In this document: piece after piece, positions 7,970 through 17,146 of the stretch
Position numbering within the stretch: position 1 is the stretch's first letter
Layout: the number at the start of each line of letters is the position of its first letter
Source: Sulfurimonas sp. RIFOXYD12_FULL_33_39
GTDB lineage: Bacteria; Campylobacterota; Campylobacteria; Campylobacterales; Sulfurimonadaceae
Reading direction: 5' to 3'
Length of the DNA stretch: 64,000 nucleotides
Assembly (NCBI GenBank): GCA_001829785.1
Contig: MICF01000011.1
Location: 1-64,000, forward strand
The notes under the pieces: model-generated
What the model saw: only the letters and a program-made list of their open reading frames with translations
What the model was told of the DNA's origin: nothing
Databases searched by the model: none
Made by a program: the position numbers and the translations under genes

Positions 7970-8637
7970 AACTTATACCCTACTCCGCGAACAGTTTGTA
8001 TATAATCTTTGGTTTTATTCGGGTCTATCTTCTCTTTTAAGCGATTTATTGCAACATTTACGGTTCTATACTGATACTCTTCGCCGTCATCCCAGACATT
8101 TTCCAAAAGATAATCACGGTCTAAAACACTGTTTTTATTTAAAATAAACTCACAAAGCAGATTAAACTCTAGCTTTGTAACATCAACGTTTTTACACTCT
8201 ACACTAAGAGTTCTTGAACTTTTATCCAAAACCAAATCTCTGTGAACCAGAGTCCCTTCTTCAATCTTTTTAGTTGTTCTTCGCAAAACTGCTTTAACAC
8301 GAAGCATAAGCTCTTTCATGTTAAAAGGTTTTGTTATATAGTCATCTCCGCCCCTTAAAAAGCCCTCTTCTATTTCAGAGTCCAGATTTTTTGCGCTTAG
8401 ATATATTACTGGTGTCGCAAAACCCTCTTTTCTAAGAGCCTGAACAAATTCGCTTCCTTCTACACCGGGCAAGTTTCTATCCATTATAAGCAAATCAATA
8501 TCTTCTTCGATGAGCATCTGCTCTACTGTTTTTGTATTTAAAAAACCTATTACCTCATAACCCTCTTTTTGCAAGTTATACTCAACAAGCTCCAATATAT
8601 CCTCTTCATCTTCTACAATAACAATTTTTGCACTCAC
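7963..8637 (-). CDS. OmpR/PhoB-family response regulator
   Basis: 224 residues. The receiver domain (1-120) has the acidic pocket E9-D10-E11, phospho-acceptor D53 (LLIMDRNLPG), the switch Ser in IYLSAK and the Lys in YITKPF. A winged-helix DNA-binding domain follows (about 130-224), ending DYIQTVRGVGYKLC. It is cognate to the kinase gene that overlaps its 3' end. The gene starts the minus-strand unit and faces away from the 152-residue protein gene across an AT-rich 140-base gap. The targets cannot be read from the sequence. Confidence 0.92.
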   Translation of the reverse strand: MSAKIVIVEDEEDILELVEYNLQKEGYEVIGFLNTKTVEQMLIEEDIDLLIMDRNLPGVEGSEFVQALRKEGFATPVIYLSAKNLDSEIEEGFLRGGDDYITKPFNMKELMLRVKAVLRRTTKKIEEGTLVHRDLVLDKSSRTLSVECKNVDVTKLEFNLLCEFILNKNSVLDRDYLLENVWDDGEEYQYRTVNVAINRLKEKIDPNKTKDYIQTVRGVGYKLC

Positions 8638-8776
8638 AATGCATTCCTGATTATATATTTTTATTATTGTATCAAAAAAGAGTTCATCAAAAATATAAAT
8701 AATTATAATTTTTATTTTATAATCAATAAAGCTTACTTGACTTATAATTTAAGCAAATAATTCTAAGGAGTGTCTT

Positions 8777-9235
8777 ATGTTTGTATCGTCGTATAATACT
8801 TATATCGGAAATGACACTTCAACTAAAACAAACAGTTTCAAAAACGGTGATGTTAAAGAGAAAAAAGACGCTTTTAGTGACGAACTATCAAAACTTAGTG
8901 GTTTAAAGTCTCATACCGATAAAACTCTGCCGATTGATTATGTTTCAAACTATAAATCTTTTAACACTCAACAAAAACTTCAAGAGAAGTTACAAAATCA
9001 AAGCGGATTCGAACTAAAAAAACTAAATATTATAAACAACGCAAAAGTTGCTTACGAAGAGAATACAAAAATGTTCTCACAGCTTAAAAAACCTATAGTT
9101 GCATTAAACCTAACACCTAAGATAGATGAAAGGTTACCTCGTGATATCAAGGATGCAAAAGAGAAAAGTTTACGTCACTTAATGGTAAATACTTATTTGG
9201 CAAACAATAAGTATTTTGAAATAACTGCTGCTTAA
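8777..9235 (+). CDS. Protein of unknown function, 152 residues
   Basis: A good AAGGAG sits eight bases before the ATG, and a TATAAT box is centred near 8740, so it is likely expressed as a single gene. The protein is hydrophilic, with no signal peptide or membrane segment. Its first 30 residues are rich in Ser, Thr and Asn (FVSSYNTYIGNDTSTKTNS) and the rest is Lys-rich and helical. Several flagellar or flagellum-exported proteins of this phylum begin with similar Ser/Tyr/Asn-rich stretches, but that is only an analogy. It converges on ymdB with a four-base overlap. I do not recognise the family. Confidence 0.75.
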   Translation: MFVSSYNTYIGNDTSTKTNSFKNGDVKEKKDAFSDELSKLSGLKSHTDKTLPIDYVSNYKSFNTQQKLQEKLQNQSGFELKKLNIINNAKVAYEENTKMFSQLKKPIVALNLTPKIDERLPRDIKDAKEKSLRHLMVNTYLANNKYFEITAA

Positions 9236-10044
9236 TTTTTTTCTATCCATGCATCTGTTTTTATAACTGCTCCATCATCAAATATTTTTAGTTTAAAGGC
9301 ACTCTCACATCTGCCATCTACAAAATCCATAATAGCAATCTGCATTATTTTCTTACATTTTTTTGGAATATCAAAATGACCTTTAAGTCCTGTTAAAAAC
9401 TGCTTTAGAGGTACTTTTTCATCCATACCTATTACATTATCACGACAGCCCGTAAGTCCAATGTCAGTTAAATATGCGGTACCGCTTGAGATTTGAAAAT
9501 CATCGGTTGAGACATGTGTATGCGTGCCTATAATAGCACTGACTTTGCCTTGAAGAAGCATCATCATAGCTCGTTTTTCGCTTGTAGCCTCTGCATGAAA
9601 ATCTATAAAAATATTTTTAACACCTTCTACATGTAAAGATTCAACTATCTCTTTTGCAGCTCTAAAAGCGTTGTTAGTATATGGCATTGCATAATGCCCC
9701 ATAAGATTTAAAACAGCCAGCCTCTCTTCTGCCACATCGTAAATCTTGCAACCCGTTCCCTTTACCTCATCAGGATAGTTATGAGGTCTTAAAATCTCAT
9801 GCGTATCAAAAAGCGCCTCTACCTCTTTTTTGTCCCACGTATGGTTTCCGCCGCTCATACAATCCACTCCGTAACCAACTATCTCGTTGGCGTTTTTCAC
9901 CGTAAGTCCAAACCCATGTGAAGCATTTTCATAGTTTGCAATTACAAAATCTATCTCATGCTCTTTTCTTAGATTTTTGAGATGCGCTTTTAACATATCT
10001 CTTCCGTGACTCCCAACAATATCGCCTATAAATGCTACTCTCAC
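9232..10044 (-). CDS. ymdB: YmdB-family metallophosphoesterase
   Basis: 270 residues, full length for the TIGR00282/YmdB family. Metal-ligand motifs of the calcineurin-like fold are visible: FIGDIVGSHGR at the N-terminus, IANYENASHGFG, GGNHTWDKKE, FIDFHAEATSEK and GTHTHVSTDD. Bacillus YmdB hydrolyses 2',3'-cyclic nucleotides and influences RNA turnover and biofilm choice; the role in this phylum is unknown. It is downstream of nothing obvious on its strand and is followed by the convergent unknown gene. Confidence 0.92.
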   Translation of the reverse strand: MRVAFIGDIVGSHGRDMLKAHLKNLRKEHEIDFVIANYENASHGFGLTVKNANEIVGYGVDCMSGGNHTWDKKEVEALFDTHEILRPHNYPDEVKGTGCKIYDVAEERLAVLNLMGHYAMPYTNNAFRAAKEIVESLHVEGVKNIFIDFHAEATSEKRAMMMLLQGKVSAIIGTHTHVSTDDFQISSGTAYLTDIGLTGCRDNVIGMDEKVPLKQFLTGLKGHFDIPKKCKKIMQIAIMDFVDGRCESAFKLKIFDDGAVIKTDAWIEKN

Positions 10045-10142
10045 TACTATTTTTCCTTTATCTTAACCAACATCTCATAAACAAATTTCCAAGATAATAT
10101 TTATCTCACAGCCTATCACAAATATTTTTTTATTAAAGGACA

Positions 10143-12602
10143 TCACTCTTTTATTAAATTTTTAGAATAGGGCAAGGTTTTTATATAATTCTCTATAAAG
10201 TCCCAATGTATAACATTTTTCTTTAATATAGGAAGCTTTACTATTTCATTTTCCAATCTTTGTATCCTGACTTGTCTTCCATATCCATATTTAGATGATA
10301 ACTGCTTAAGTATTGTTACCAAAAAGATTTGATTAATATCATTTAACCTATCTCTATTCTCATCTCTTAATAGCAGAGTATGAATATTATCATCACTAAA
10401 ATAAGAATAATTATGATAAAAAACACTTCCAAACATATCTATTGTAATTTGGTTTTCAAAAATTTTTTTCTTTACATAAAAACTATCATAATCAATAAAA
10501 CTTGTTATTCCATTATTAATTGCCGAAGCTGTTATCAAAGGAATATCTCCTTCTATCCTTTCTGCTTCAACTAATCTTTCGCCCTTATTAATTTCAAAAA
10601 CATCAGTTAATTTAAATTCTTGCCACTTTATATTTTCAAATAATTGAATTTCTCTTTCAATTATTGAGTCACTGTTGATATTATTTTTATTAAAAATCTC
10701 CATCAAACTTAATTCATCAATATCTGTAAAAAGCAAATTTAATTCGTTTTTTATATTGAATATAATACTCTTTTTTATTGTTGAAATAAAATCTTTATCG
10801 CTTAACATAGAGAAATCGTTTTTTTTATGTGCTTGTAAGATCCATTCATCTGTTGCATTTATACTTTTATATACTAAATGAATTTCATCGTTAAATTTAT
10901 TAGGATTATTTAACTTTTCAAATAAATCCTTTTTCTTATTTTTCCATTTATTATAGATATCTGTTCGTCCTTTACTTTTTGATAAAACAAATCCATCATC
11001 TTCTAGTTCATAAAATACTACATCTTTATTATCATGGGGCAAATTTGTTTCAAAAACAGCAATTGCAGTATGAGTAGAGGCATTTGGCTGAAATAACTCG
11101 CTGGGCATATTTATTACATATTTTAATGTATGCTTTGAAAGAATTCTATTTCTTTCTATTTCATCTTTAAAAAATGTAGATAATGGTGCAATAATGACAC
11201 CATATCTACTGACATTATCTAGCATTTTTTCTAAAAATTGTATTTCTTTTTTTGTTGGATTAGTTTTATTATCTTTCCCGCCATAAGGTGGATTAATAAA
11301 ACCGATAGAAGGTTTTACGACATCCAATACGGTAGTTGCTTCATTTGAAAAAAAATCGATGTTATAAATTTTTGATTTTCCGTCTCCCCTAAATAACATA
11401 TTAGATATTGCCAATGAATACATAGTATTACTTTTTTCAAATCCTAAAAGTTGGTTTTGTTTTATATTACTGATTCTTTTTTGTTTATCGGCAATTTTAG
11501 AACTTTGAATAGTATCTATTAATTTATTCATGCCGGCAATTAAAAAAGCCCCCGTTCCGCAACAAGCATCAAAAATTATGTCATTTGTTTTAATATCAAT
11601 CAGTTCGGTAAATAATTTCGTTATATGGTTAGGCGTAAGTACTATACCTTTTTTTACATTTGCGATACCGGCGTATCTTAAAAATTCTTCATAAAACTTT
11701 CCTATAATATCATAACTGCTTTGTTTATTAAAAAGAGGAATCACATTATCTTCTAACTCTGTTAAAATTTCTTTCAATATTTCAGTATCATTTAAATCTG
11801 TATCCGTATTAATAAATGCCAACTCATTTTTTAAAACATTAATCTTGTTTATTTCTATATTTTCATTTAATAAAATATCTTCAATTGTCGTAGGAATATT
11901 TCTGATTATATTTTTTATATTCCAATGTAAATAATTTGATTTAAAATCATTATGAAAATCATTCTTTTCATATAGGCAAATCATTAATGCACTCAATAAA
12001 ACCGGTCTTTTTTGAGAGTCTATGTTTCGTAATATCCTATTTATTTCGCTAGAACTTTTAGAAATATTATTAGAAATAAGTTCTAAATCTAAATTTTCAA
12101 ATAATGCAATGTAATCATCTTCATTTAAAAATTCAAGTATAGAAATATCTTTGATTTTATCGTCTTGAATTATAAATGTATTAATTAAATGGTTTAAATT
12201 ATCATTGATATCTCCTGAGAATGCAATACCTAAAATTCTAAAATCTTTCAAATATTTTTGTGTCGTTTCACTTAATAGACTTAGTTTATTATTTAAAAAA
12301 AATTTTAAATAATGTTTAATCCCATCAATCGCAAAATCTCTAGGTTTGTTTCCTTTCTTAGATTTATGGTCTTTGATTTTGTCTTTATTTTCAACCAAAA
12401 TAAGAAGTTTTTTGTCTTCATTTAAATATATTAAATCAGGTTCTCCCCTATTATTTTCCATCTCAGATTTAGTTGCTTTACTAAGTGTTTCTTGAATATA
12501 TCTGTTTTTTGTTTTTTTAGGAGTCCAAAATTTTGAAAAAATTTTATTATTTGTTAAATAGTTAAATAAGTCTATATCTGTTTTTGCTTCATTTTTTGTC
12601 AC
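10143..12602 (-). CDS. Single-chain restriction-modification protein (PD-(D/E)XK nuclease + N6-adenine methylase + target-recognition domain, type IIG-like)
   Basis: 819 residues in three parts. Residues about 50-80 contain EPD followed by ILVENK, the PD...ExK pattern of type I R-like nucleases. Residues about 310-560 form an N6-adenine methyltransferase with motif I DACCGTGAFL and motif IV NPPYGG. Residues about 640-810 resemble one HsdS-type target-recognition half (INKGERLVEAERIEGDIPLITASAINNG). One polypeptide thus carries cutting, methylation and specificity, as in type IIG/BcgI-like enzymes, though it is on the short side. It stands alone between ymdB and the mfd operon, is visibly more AT-rich and Asn/Ile/Lys-rich than its neighbours, and has no partner gene. 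This is consistent with horizontal acquisition. It could also be a methylase with a dead nuclease; the catalytic Lys is present. Confidence 0.85.
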   Translation of the reverse strand: MTKNEAKTDIDLFNYLTNNKIFSKFWTPKKTKNRYIQETLSKATKSEMENNRGEPDLIYLNEDKKLLILVENKDKIKDHKSKKGNKPRDFAIDGIKHYLKFFLNNKLSLLSETTQKYLKDFRILGIAFSGDINDNLNHLINTFIIQDDKIKDISILEFLNEDDYIALFENLDLELISNNISKSSSEINRILRNIDSQKRPVLLSALMICLYEKNDFHNDFKSNYLHWNIKNIIRNIPTTIEDILLNENIEINKINVLKNELAFINTDTDLNDTEILKEILTELEDNVIPLFNKQSSYDIIGKFYEEFLRYAGIANVKKGIVLTPNHITKLFTELIDIKTNDIIFDACCGTGAFLIAGMNKLIDTIQSSKIADKQKRISNIKQNQLLGFEKSNTMYSLAISNMLFRGDGKSKIYNIDFFSNEATTVLDVVKPSIGFINPPYGGKDNKTNPTKKEIQFLEKMLDNVSRYGVIIAPLSTFFKDEIERNRILSKHTLKYVINMPSELFQPNASTHTAIAVFETNLPHDNKDVVFYELEDDGFVLSKSKGRTDIYNKWKNKKKDLFEKLNNPNKFNDEIHLVYKSINATDEWILQAHKKNDFSMLSDKDFISTIKKSIIFNIKNELNLLFTDIDELSLMEIFNKNNINSDSIIEREIQLFENIKWQEFKLTDVFEINKGERLVEAERIEGDIPLITASAINNGITSFIDYDSFYVKKKIFENQITIDMFGSVFYHNYSYFSDDNIHTLLLRDENRDRLNDINQIFLVTILKQLSSKYGYGRQVRIQRLENEIVKLPILKKNVIHWDFIENYIKTLPYSKNLIKE

Positions 12603-12844
12603 TTTAAACTCCTCCTATTTAATTACTTGATTTTATCTAAATTCATATTGATTATTAATAAACATTACAACAAGGCAAGGTTTATTTTATGCCTAAATTT
12701 TTTAAAATAAGATATAAAATATGTCATTATATATCTACAATATGATTTAGAGGTATATTACAAAAATAAATTTTCATAATTTAAAAATATTGCAAATTGT
12801 AATATTTTTACTATTAAATCTTAAATTTTTATTCCGTTAACTCA
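12603..12844. other. AT-rich intergenic spacer with a 9-bp inverted repeat
   Basis: The 242 bases between the restriction-modification gene and mfd contain no convincing gene. A perfect inverted repeat AAAAATATT / AATATTTTT lies at 12783-12791 and 12801-12809 around a nine-base loop, downstream of the mfd stop. It may end the mfd operon, although an all-AT stem is weak. A ten-base copy of GGCAAGGTTT at 12674-12683 recurs near the far end of the restriction-modification gene (10171-10180). Confidence 0.5.
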
Positions 12845-15817
12845 TTAAGCTCTTAAATACTTCAGCACCGATTTTATAATATCGTCATCATCTTTTGATT
12901 CGGACTTTATACTCTCTTTTTTCTCATCAACATAAGAAAACGTGATGTTTTGTCCATAATTTGAAACACTTTTTATCTTTTTTCCCAAACTTAAAAGTTT
13001 TATAACCATCAGTTCAAAAAACTGTTTTGTAGGAGTATCTATCTCTCCAAATCTGTCTATTACCTCTTCTTGTATCTCATATATCTCTAACGGTGTCTCA
13101 CATGACGAAAGGCGTCTGTAGATGTCTAGTCGAAGTCTGTCCTCTTTTACGACTTCATCTGATATAAAAGCCGAGACAGTAAGTTTTATATCAACTTTGA
13201 GTTTTTCGCTTTGTGCTTGATTACTAAGAAGTTTTATAGCATCTTCTAGTAGTCTTAGATAGAGCGAATAGCCAATATTTTTTATATGTCCGCTTTGAGC
13301 ATCTCCGACAAGATTTCCACCGCCTCTTATTTCCAAATCGTGATATGCAAGAACAGAACCGCTTCCCAAAAATGAGTTTGATTCAAGAGCTAAGAGCCTT
13401 TTTTTTGCTTCATCGGTTAGGTTATCTTTGTTTTCAACGATAAAATATGCAAAACCTTCAATTCTTCCTCGCCCAACCCTTCCGCGAAGCTGATGCAAAT
13501 CTGCCATTCCAAATCTATCCGCACCGTCAACTATGATGGTATTTACGCGAGGCATATGGATTCCTGATTCTATGATGGAGGTTGCAAGCATAAGGTCATA
13601 CTCTCCCGCCTCAAATTTTAAAAGCTCTTTTTCCGTATCTGATGCAGAGATTTTTGAGTGAAGCATAACTACTCTAAGCGATGGAAGTATCGCTTTTAAT
13701 TCGCCTAACTTTATAGGCATATGGTCTATCGAATTATGCACGTAAAATATCTGCCCGCCGCGTCTAATCTCTCTAAGAATTACCTCTTTTATCAATTTTT
13801 CATCATACTCTTTTACAAATGTTCTAACCGCTTCTCTCTCACTAGGCGGCGTTAGAAGTTGCGACATAGTTTTTATAGAGCTAAGAGCCTGATTTAGGGA
13901 GCGTGGAATAGGCGTAGCACTCATGGAAAGAAGATGCACGTTATGGTAAAGTTCTTTTATTCTCTCTTTTTGTTTTACTCCAAACTTATGCTCTTCATCG
14001 ATTATAACAACACCCAAATTTTTAAAATCCAAATCAAAAAGAGTATGCGTCCCTACAACGACATCCAAATCTCCCGAAGCGAGTGCAGAGATAATGTTTT
14101 TCTTATCTTTTGCGCTTACAAACCTGTCAAGTTTTGAGCATTTTATGCCAAGAGCATCAAATCTATCATGTAGTGAACGATAGTGCTGAGCAGAAAGAAG
14201 CGTAGTAGGAACGATTAGAGCTGATTGAAAACCTGATTTATAAGCTGCAAAAATGGTATTCATGGCAACTTCGGTCTTTCCAAAACCGACATCACCGCTA
14301 AGGAGTCTGTCCATAATGTGACCTGAACTCATTTGGGCAATTATCTCATCAATAGATTGAATTTGGTCTTGCGTATAATCAAATCCCGATAATTTTTGAA
14401 ACTCTCTTAAATCACTCATATTTACACTTATTTTTGGTGCTTTTATTAGCTCTCTTGCGGCTGCAGTGTTTACTATTTGACCCGCTATCTCCATAAGACG
14501 TTTTTTGACGCTCTCTTTTAACTTTCCGAAACTTCCCTTTCCAAGTTTATCAAGAACAGGAACCGAACCGCCTGAAGCAATATAGCGGTCTATGACATCT
14601 AAGTTTTCAACGGGAAGCAGAATCTTGTCATCGCCCACATACTTAATGACTATAAAATCTTTAATACCGCCTAAAATTTCAGTCTTTTCAATACTCTCAA
14701 AGATACCGACACCGTAATCTTCATGTACTACGTAATCACCGGCTTTTAAATCATCAAGTAAAATTGAGCTTTTTCTTCTGCGTCTTACTTTATCTGGCTT
14801 GTTAAGAGAAATCACAAGCTCATCTTTGGTAATAATATTTAAGATATATGGAGCATAAATTTGCGTTATATTTTTAAGTTCAAATAATCCGGCTTGTTTG
14901 AAAACCGCTTCATTAGATGCGATAACCGTTATTTTTTTATCTTTGTGTACTTTTACTAGAGTATGAATATCAGTAACCGCCAACTCTTTAAACTCATCAC
15001 TTGAGAGCAAAATTTCGAGATTAAAATCTCCTCGTGAAAGTGTCGGTTTGTTGAGCGCATAAGCGTCTATTAAAGCAGTGTCTAAATTTCTGATTAGTCT
15101 CGCATTTTTACCGTCTAAAAAATTCGCCGCGCTCTCATCAAGGTGCCAAAGTCCCAAAGAAGCAATATCTTTAACCAAAGAGTTAAATTCGCTTTTGGCA
15201 ATTTTAGCATTTAAACTATTGAACTCATCTTCATTTAGTGAGTAAAAAGCCGGTGTTATTTCTACGCTCTCAAGTTCATCTTTTTGCGTTCTTTGCGATT
15301 CTAGTTCAAAATATTTTATCTGTTCTATTTCATCATCAAATAGTGAAATCCTAAGAGGCATTGCCGATGATGGCGGAAATATATCTATGATGTCACCGCG
15401 AAAGGAGATTTCCCCCTCCACTTGAACCATATCTACAAAGCTGTAACCCCAAAAAAGCATCTGTTCTTGAAATTTTTTTAACTCTATTTTTGAACCGAAT
15501 TCTAAAGTCGTGGAGCTTAACAAACTCTCTTTTGGCATATGAAACAGAAGTGTCTTTAGAGGTGATATTATAAGCGGCTTTTTTTTAAGAGCATAGTATT
15601 TTCTTAAAACAGAGAAAAGTTGATGAATTTCCTCCTTGTAAACTCTTAAATCATCGCCAAACGTTGCTCTAAAATCAGGAAAAACCAGAACATCTTTTTT
15701 AAAAAACTTTGCTACGCTCTCTAGCTCATAAGCCTCTTTTGAGTCTTGACAAATCAAAACTTCCAAATCTGCATTTTTTGCAGTTTTATAATATTGAAAA
15801 AGTATATTTTGCGACAT
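12845..15817 (-). CDS. mfd: Transcription-repair coupling factor
   Basis: 990 residues, shorter than the roughly 1150 of E. coli Mfd, as I recall for this phylum. The protein removes stalled RNA polymerase and recruits UvrA. The N-terminal UvrB-like part has SFRGDIIDIFPP. The RNA-polymerase-interaction region follows (DYVVHEDYGVGIFE). The RecG-like motor has Walker A SGDVGFGKTEVAM, DEEH, SATPIPR and the RGRVGRG motif. The C-terminal domain includes RLDIYRRL. It is the last gene of a long minus-strand operon, 20 bases after the bactofilin gene. Confidence 0.96.
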   Translation of the reverse strand: MSQNILFQYYKTAKNADLEVLICQDSKEAYELESVAKFFKKDVLVFPDFRATFGDDLRVYKEEIHQLFSVLRKYYALKKKPLIISPLKTLLFHMPKESLLSSTTLEFGSKIELKKFQEQMLFWGYSFVDMVQVEGEISFRGDIIDIFPPSSAMPLRISLFDDEIEQIKYFELESQRTQKDELESVEITPAFYSLNEDEFNSLNAKIAKSEFNSLVKDIASLGLWHLDESAANFLDGKNARLIRNLDTALIDAYALNKPTLSRGDFNLEILLSSDEFKELAVTDIHTLVKVHKDKKITVIASNEAVFKQAGLFELKNITQIYAPYILNIITKDELVISLNKPDKVRRRRKSSILLDDLKAGDYVVHEDYGVGIFESIEKTEILGGIKDFIVIKYVGDDKILLPVENLDVIDRYIASGGSVPVLDKLGKGSFGKLKESVKKRLMEIAGQIVNTAAARELIKAPKISVNMSDLREFQKLSGFDYTQDQIQSIDEIIAQMSSGHIMDRLLSGDVGFGKTEVAMNTIFAAYKSGFQSALIVPTTLLSAQHYRSLHDRFDALGIKCSKLDRFVSAKDKKNIISALASGDLDVVVGTHTLFDLDFKNLGVVIIDEEHKFGVKQKERIKELYHNVHLLSMSATPIPRSLNQALSSIKTMSQLLTPPSEREAVRTFVKEYDEKLIKEVILREIRRGGQIFYVHNSIDHMPIKLGELKAILPSLRVVMLHSKISASDTEKELLKFEAGEYDLMLATSIIESGIHMPRVNTIIVDGADRFGMADLHQLRGRVGRGRIEGFAYFIVENKDNLTDEAKKRLLALESNSFLGSGSVLAYHDLEIRGGGNLVGDAQSGHIKNIGYSLYLRLLEDAIKLLSNQAQSEKLKVDIKLTVSAFISDEVVKEDRLRLDIYRRLSSCETPLEIYEIQEEVIDRFGEIDTPTKQFFELMVIKLLSLGKKIKSVSNYGQNITFSYVDEKKESIKSESKDDDDIIKSVLKYLRA

Positions 15818-15836
15818 TAATTTATGTAAGAAAGGA

Positions 15837-16289
15837 CTATGATACTTTCACCTCTTGCTTATTTTCATCTTTTAAAATATCTGCTAGATTCTTAGTGCCA
15901 AACGACGGTTTTTTCGGTAGTTCAGATACATTTTTGACAATGCTTTTACCTTCAAAAATACCTTTTGCCTCTATAACCAGCTCGGAAGATTCTATAGTAC
16001 CGTTTACCCTACCCATTGCTTTAATCTCAACTTTTTTAGCGTTTATCGTACCCTCTATGTAGCCTTGAACTACCATTCTAGTTGTAAAAACATCACCCTT
16101 TATATGCCCGTTTTTACCTATATTTACCTCTTTGCTAGAGTGTATAGTTCCCTCAAACTCTCCATCAACATAAAGATTACATGATAGATTCATCTCTCCT
16201 GTGATTGTAGAGCCAACTGTGATGATGGTAGTGTTTGTGTCGGTTGTGGTACTTTTATGTGCGCTGTCGCGTTTATTAAAGATTGCCAT
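15837..16289 (-). CDS. ccmA: Bactofilin (CcmA-like cell-shape scaffold)
   Basis: 150 residues. A polar N-terminal tail (1-22, Thr-rich) precedes a right-handed beta-helix of short repeats (GEMNLSCNLYVDGEFEGTI, then KEVNIGKNGHIKGDV and so on) to about residue 130, with a Lys-rich tail. In Helicobacter pylori CcmA works with Csd peptidases to set cell curvature and helicity. The gene starts 100 bases inside the 3' end of the upstream M23 peptidase gene. A later Met at 16196 would remove the overlap, but it would cut off the first beta-helix turn (ITVGSTITG), so I keep the longer start, preceded by AGGAG eleven bases away. Confidence 0.9.
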   Translation of the reverse strand: MAIFNKRDSAHKSTTTDTNTTIITVGSTITGEMNLSCNLYVDGEFEGTIHSSKEVNIGKNGHIKGDVFTTRMVVQGYIEGTINAKKVEIKAMGRVNGTIESSELVIEAKGIFEGKSIVKNVSELPKKPSFGTKNLADILKDENKQEVKVS

Positions 16290-17146
16290 GGTATCTGTTT
16301 CTCCTTTTTAAATATATCTTTATAGTTTTTAACACTCCACTGTACAAACCCGAGAGAATCAACTGCTCTTTGAACAAATCTGATTTCATAATGAAGATGC
16401 GGACCGCTACTCATTCCAGTATTTCCGGTATAGGCAATCAAATCACCTTTTTTTACAAACTTGCCTGACTCTACGAGAATTTTATTCAGATGTCCAAAAT
16501 AGGATCTAAAACCGTAGTTGTGCTGAAGAATTATAAGATTACCGTATCCGCTTTTTTGGTGCAAACCTGACCACTCAACTATTCCATCAGCAGTCGCATA
16601 CACAGAAGTATTCATAGACGCTTTTAAATCAACTCCTGCATGAAATTCATTGGTATTTAGTGTCGGATGTATTCTGTAACCAAAACCACTTGTGACTCCG
16701 TTATATTCTACGGGAGAGCCGCTTGGAATAAACTGCATAAGCGTAGCCATATGTTCGGAATTTAATTTTGTTATATCTGCTCTTTGCTCTAACGTCATCT
16801 CTTCTTGCGGCGCTAGTCCGATGAGCGTCTCTATTTCAGAAAGTGTTTGTGACACTTCATCTAGCTTTTTCTTTTTTTCTATAAGTGAAAGATGTGTCTG
16901 CTTTATACTATCATCTAGTGCTTGATTTTTCTCTTTTTGCAACATGTACGCTTTTTGCATAGTTTGGCGTTTTTGTTCTATTGCATCAACTGCATAATTT
17001 AAATATAAAATAGTTCCAACGGCTATAAGCGTTACGGCACCGCCAAAGAAAATAACATACAGTATCGCTTTTTTCATAATCTGATGAAGATTAAACTGTC
17101 TAACACCGTTATCATCATTTATAGTTATCGTGAAGTGATTATTCAT
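16190..17146 (-). CDS. M23 peptidoglycan endopeptidase (Csd1/Csd2-like)
   Basis: 318 residues. A membrane anchor (about 27-50) is followed by a coiled coil (QKRQTMQKAYMLQKEKNQ...) and a LytM/M23 domain (about 150-270). Zinc ligands are present as HAGVD and HLHYE, with SGFGYRIHP upstream, so the enzyme should be active on peptide cross-links. H. pylori has two M23 genes here (csd1, csd2); this window has one. The C-terminal 33 residues are Gln/Ser/Pro-rich and encoded in the region shared with the bactofilin gene in another frame. It overlaps folC by eight bases. Confidence 0.9.
   Translation of the reverse strand: MNNHFTITINDDNGVRQFNLHQIMKKAILYVIFFGGAVTLIAVGTILYLNYAVDAIEQKRQTMQKAYMLQKEKNQALDDSIKQTHLSLIEKKKKLDEVSQTLSEIETLIGLAPQEEMTLEQRADITKLNSEHMATLMQFIPSGSPVEYNGVTSGFGYRIHPTLNTNEFHAGVDLKASMNTSVYATADGIVEWSGLHQKSGYGNLIILQHNYGFRSYFGHLNKILVESGKFVKKGDLIAYTGNTGMSSGPHLHYEIRFVQRAVDSLGFVQWSVKNYKDIFKKEKQIPWQSLINATAHIKVPQPTQTLPSSQLALQSQER

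Noticed and set aside
6575..8637. Naming the first two-component pair PhoR/PhoB
   Set aside because: The layout is similar, but no PAS domain, pst or phoU gene is near and the regulator's targets are unknown.
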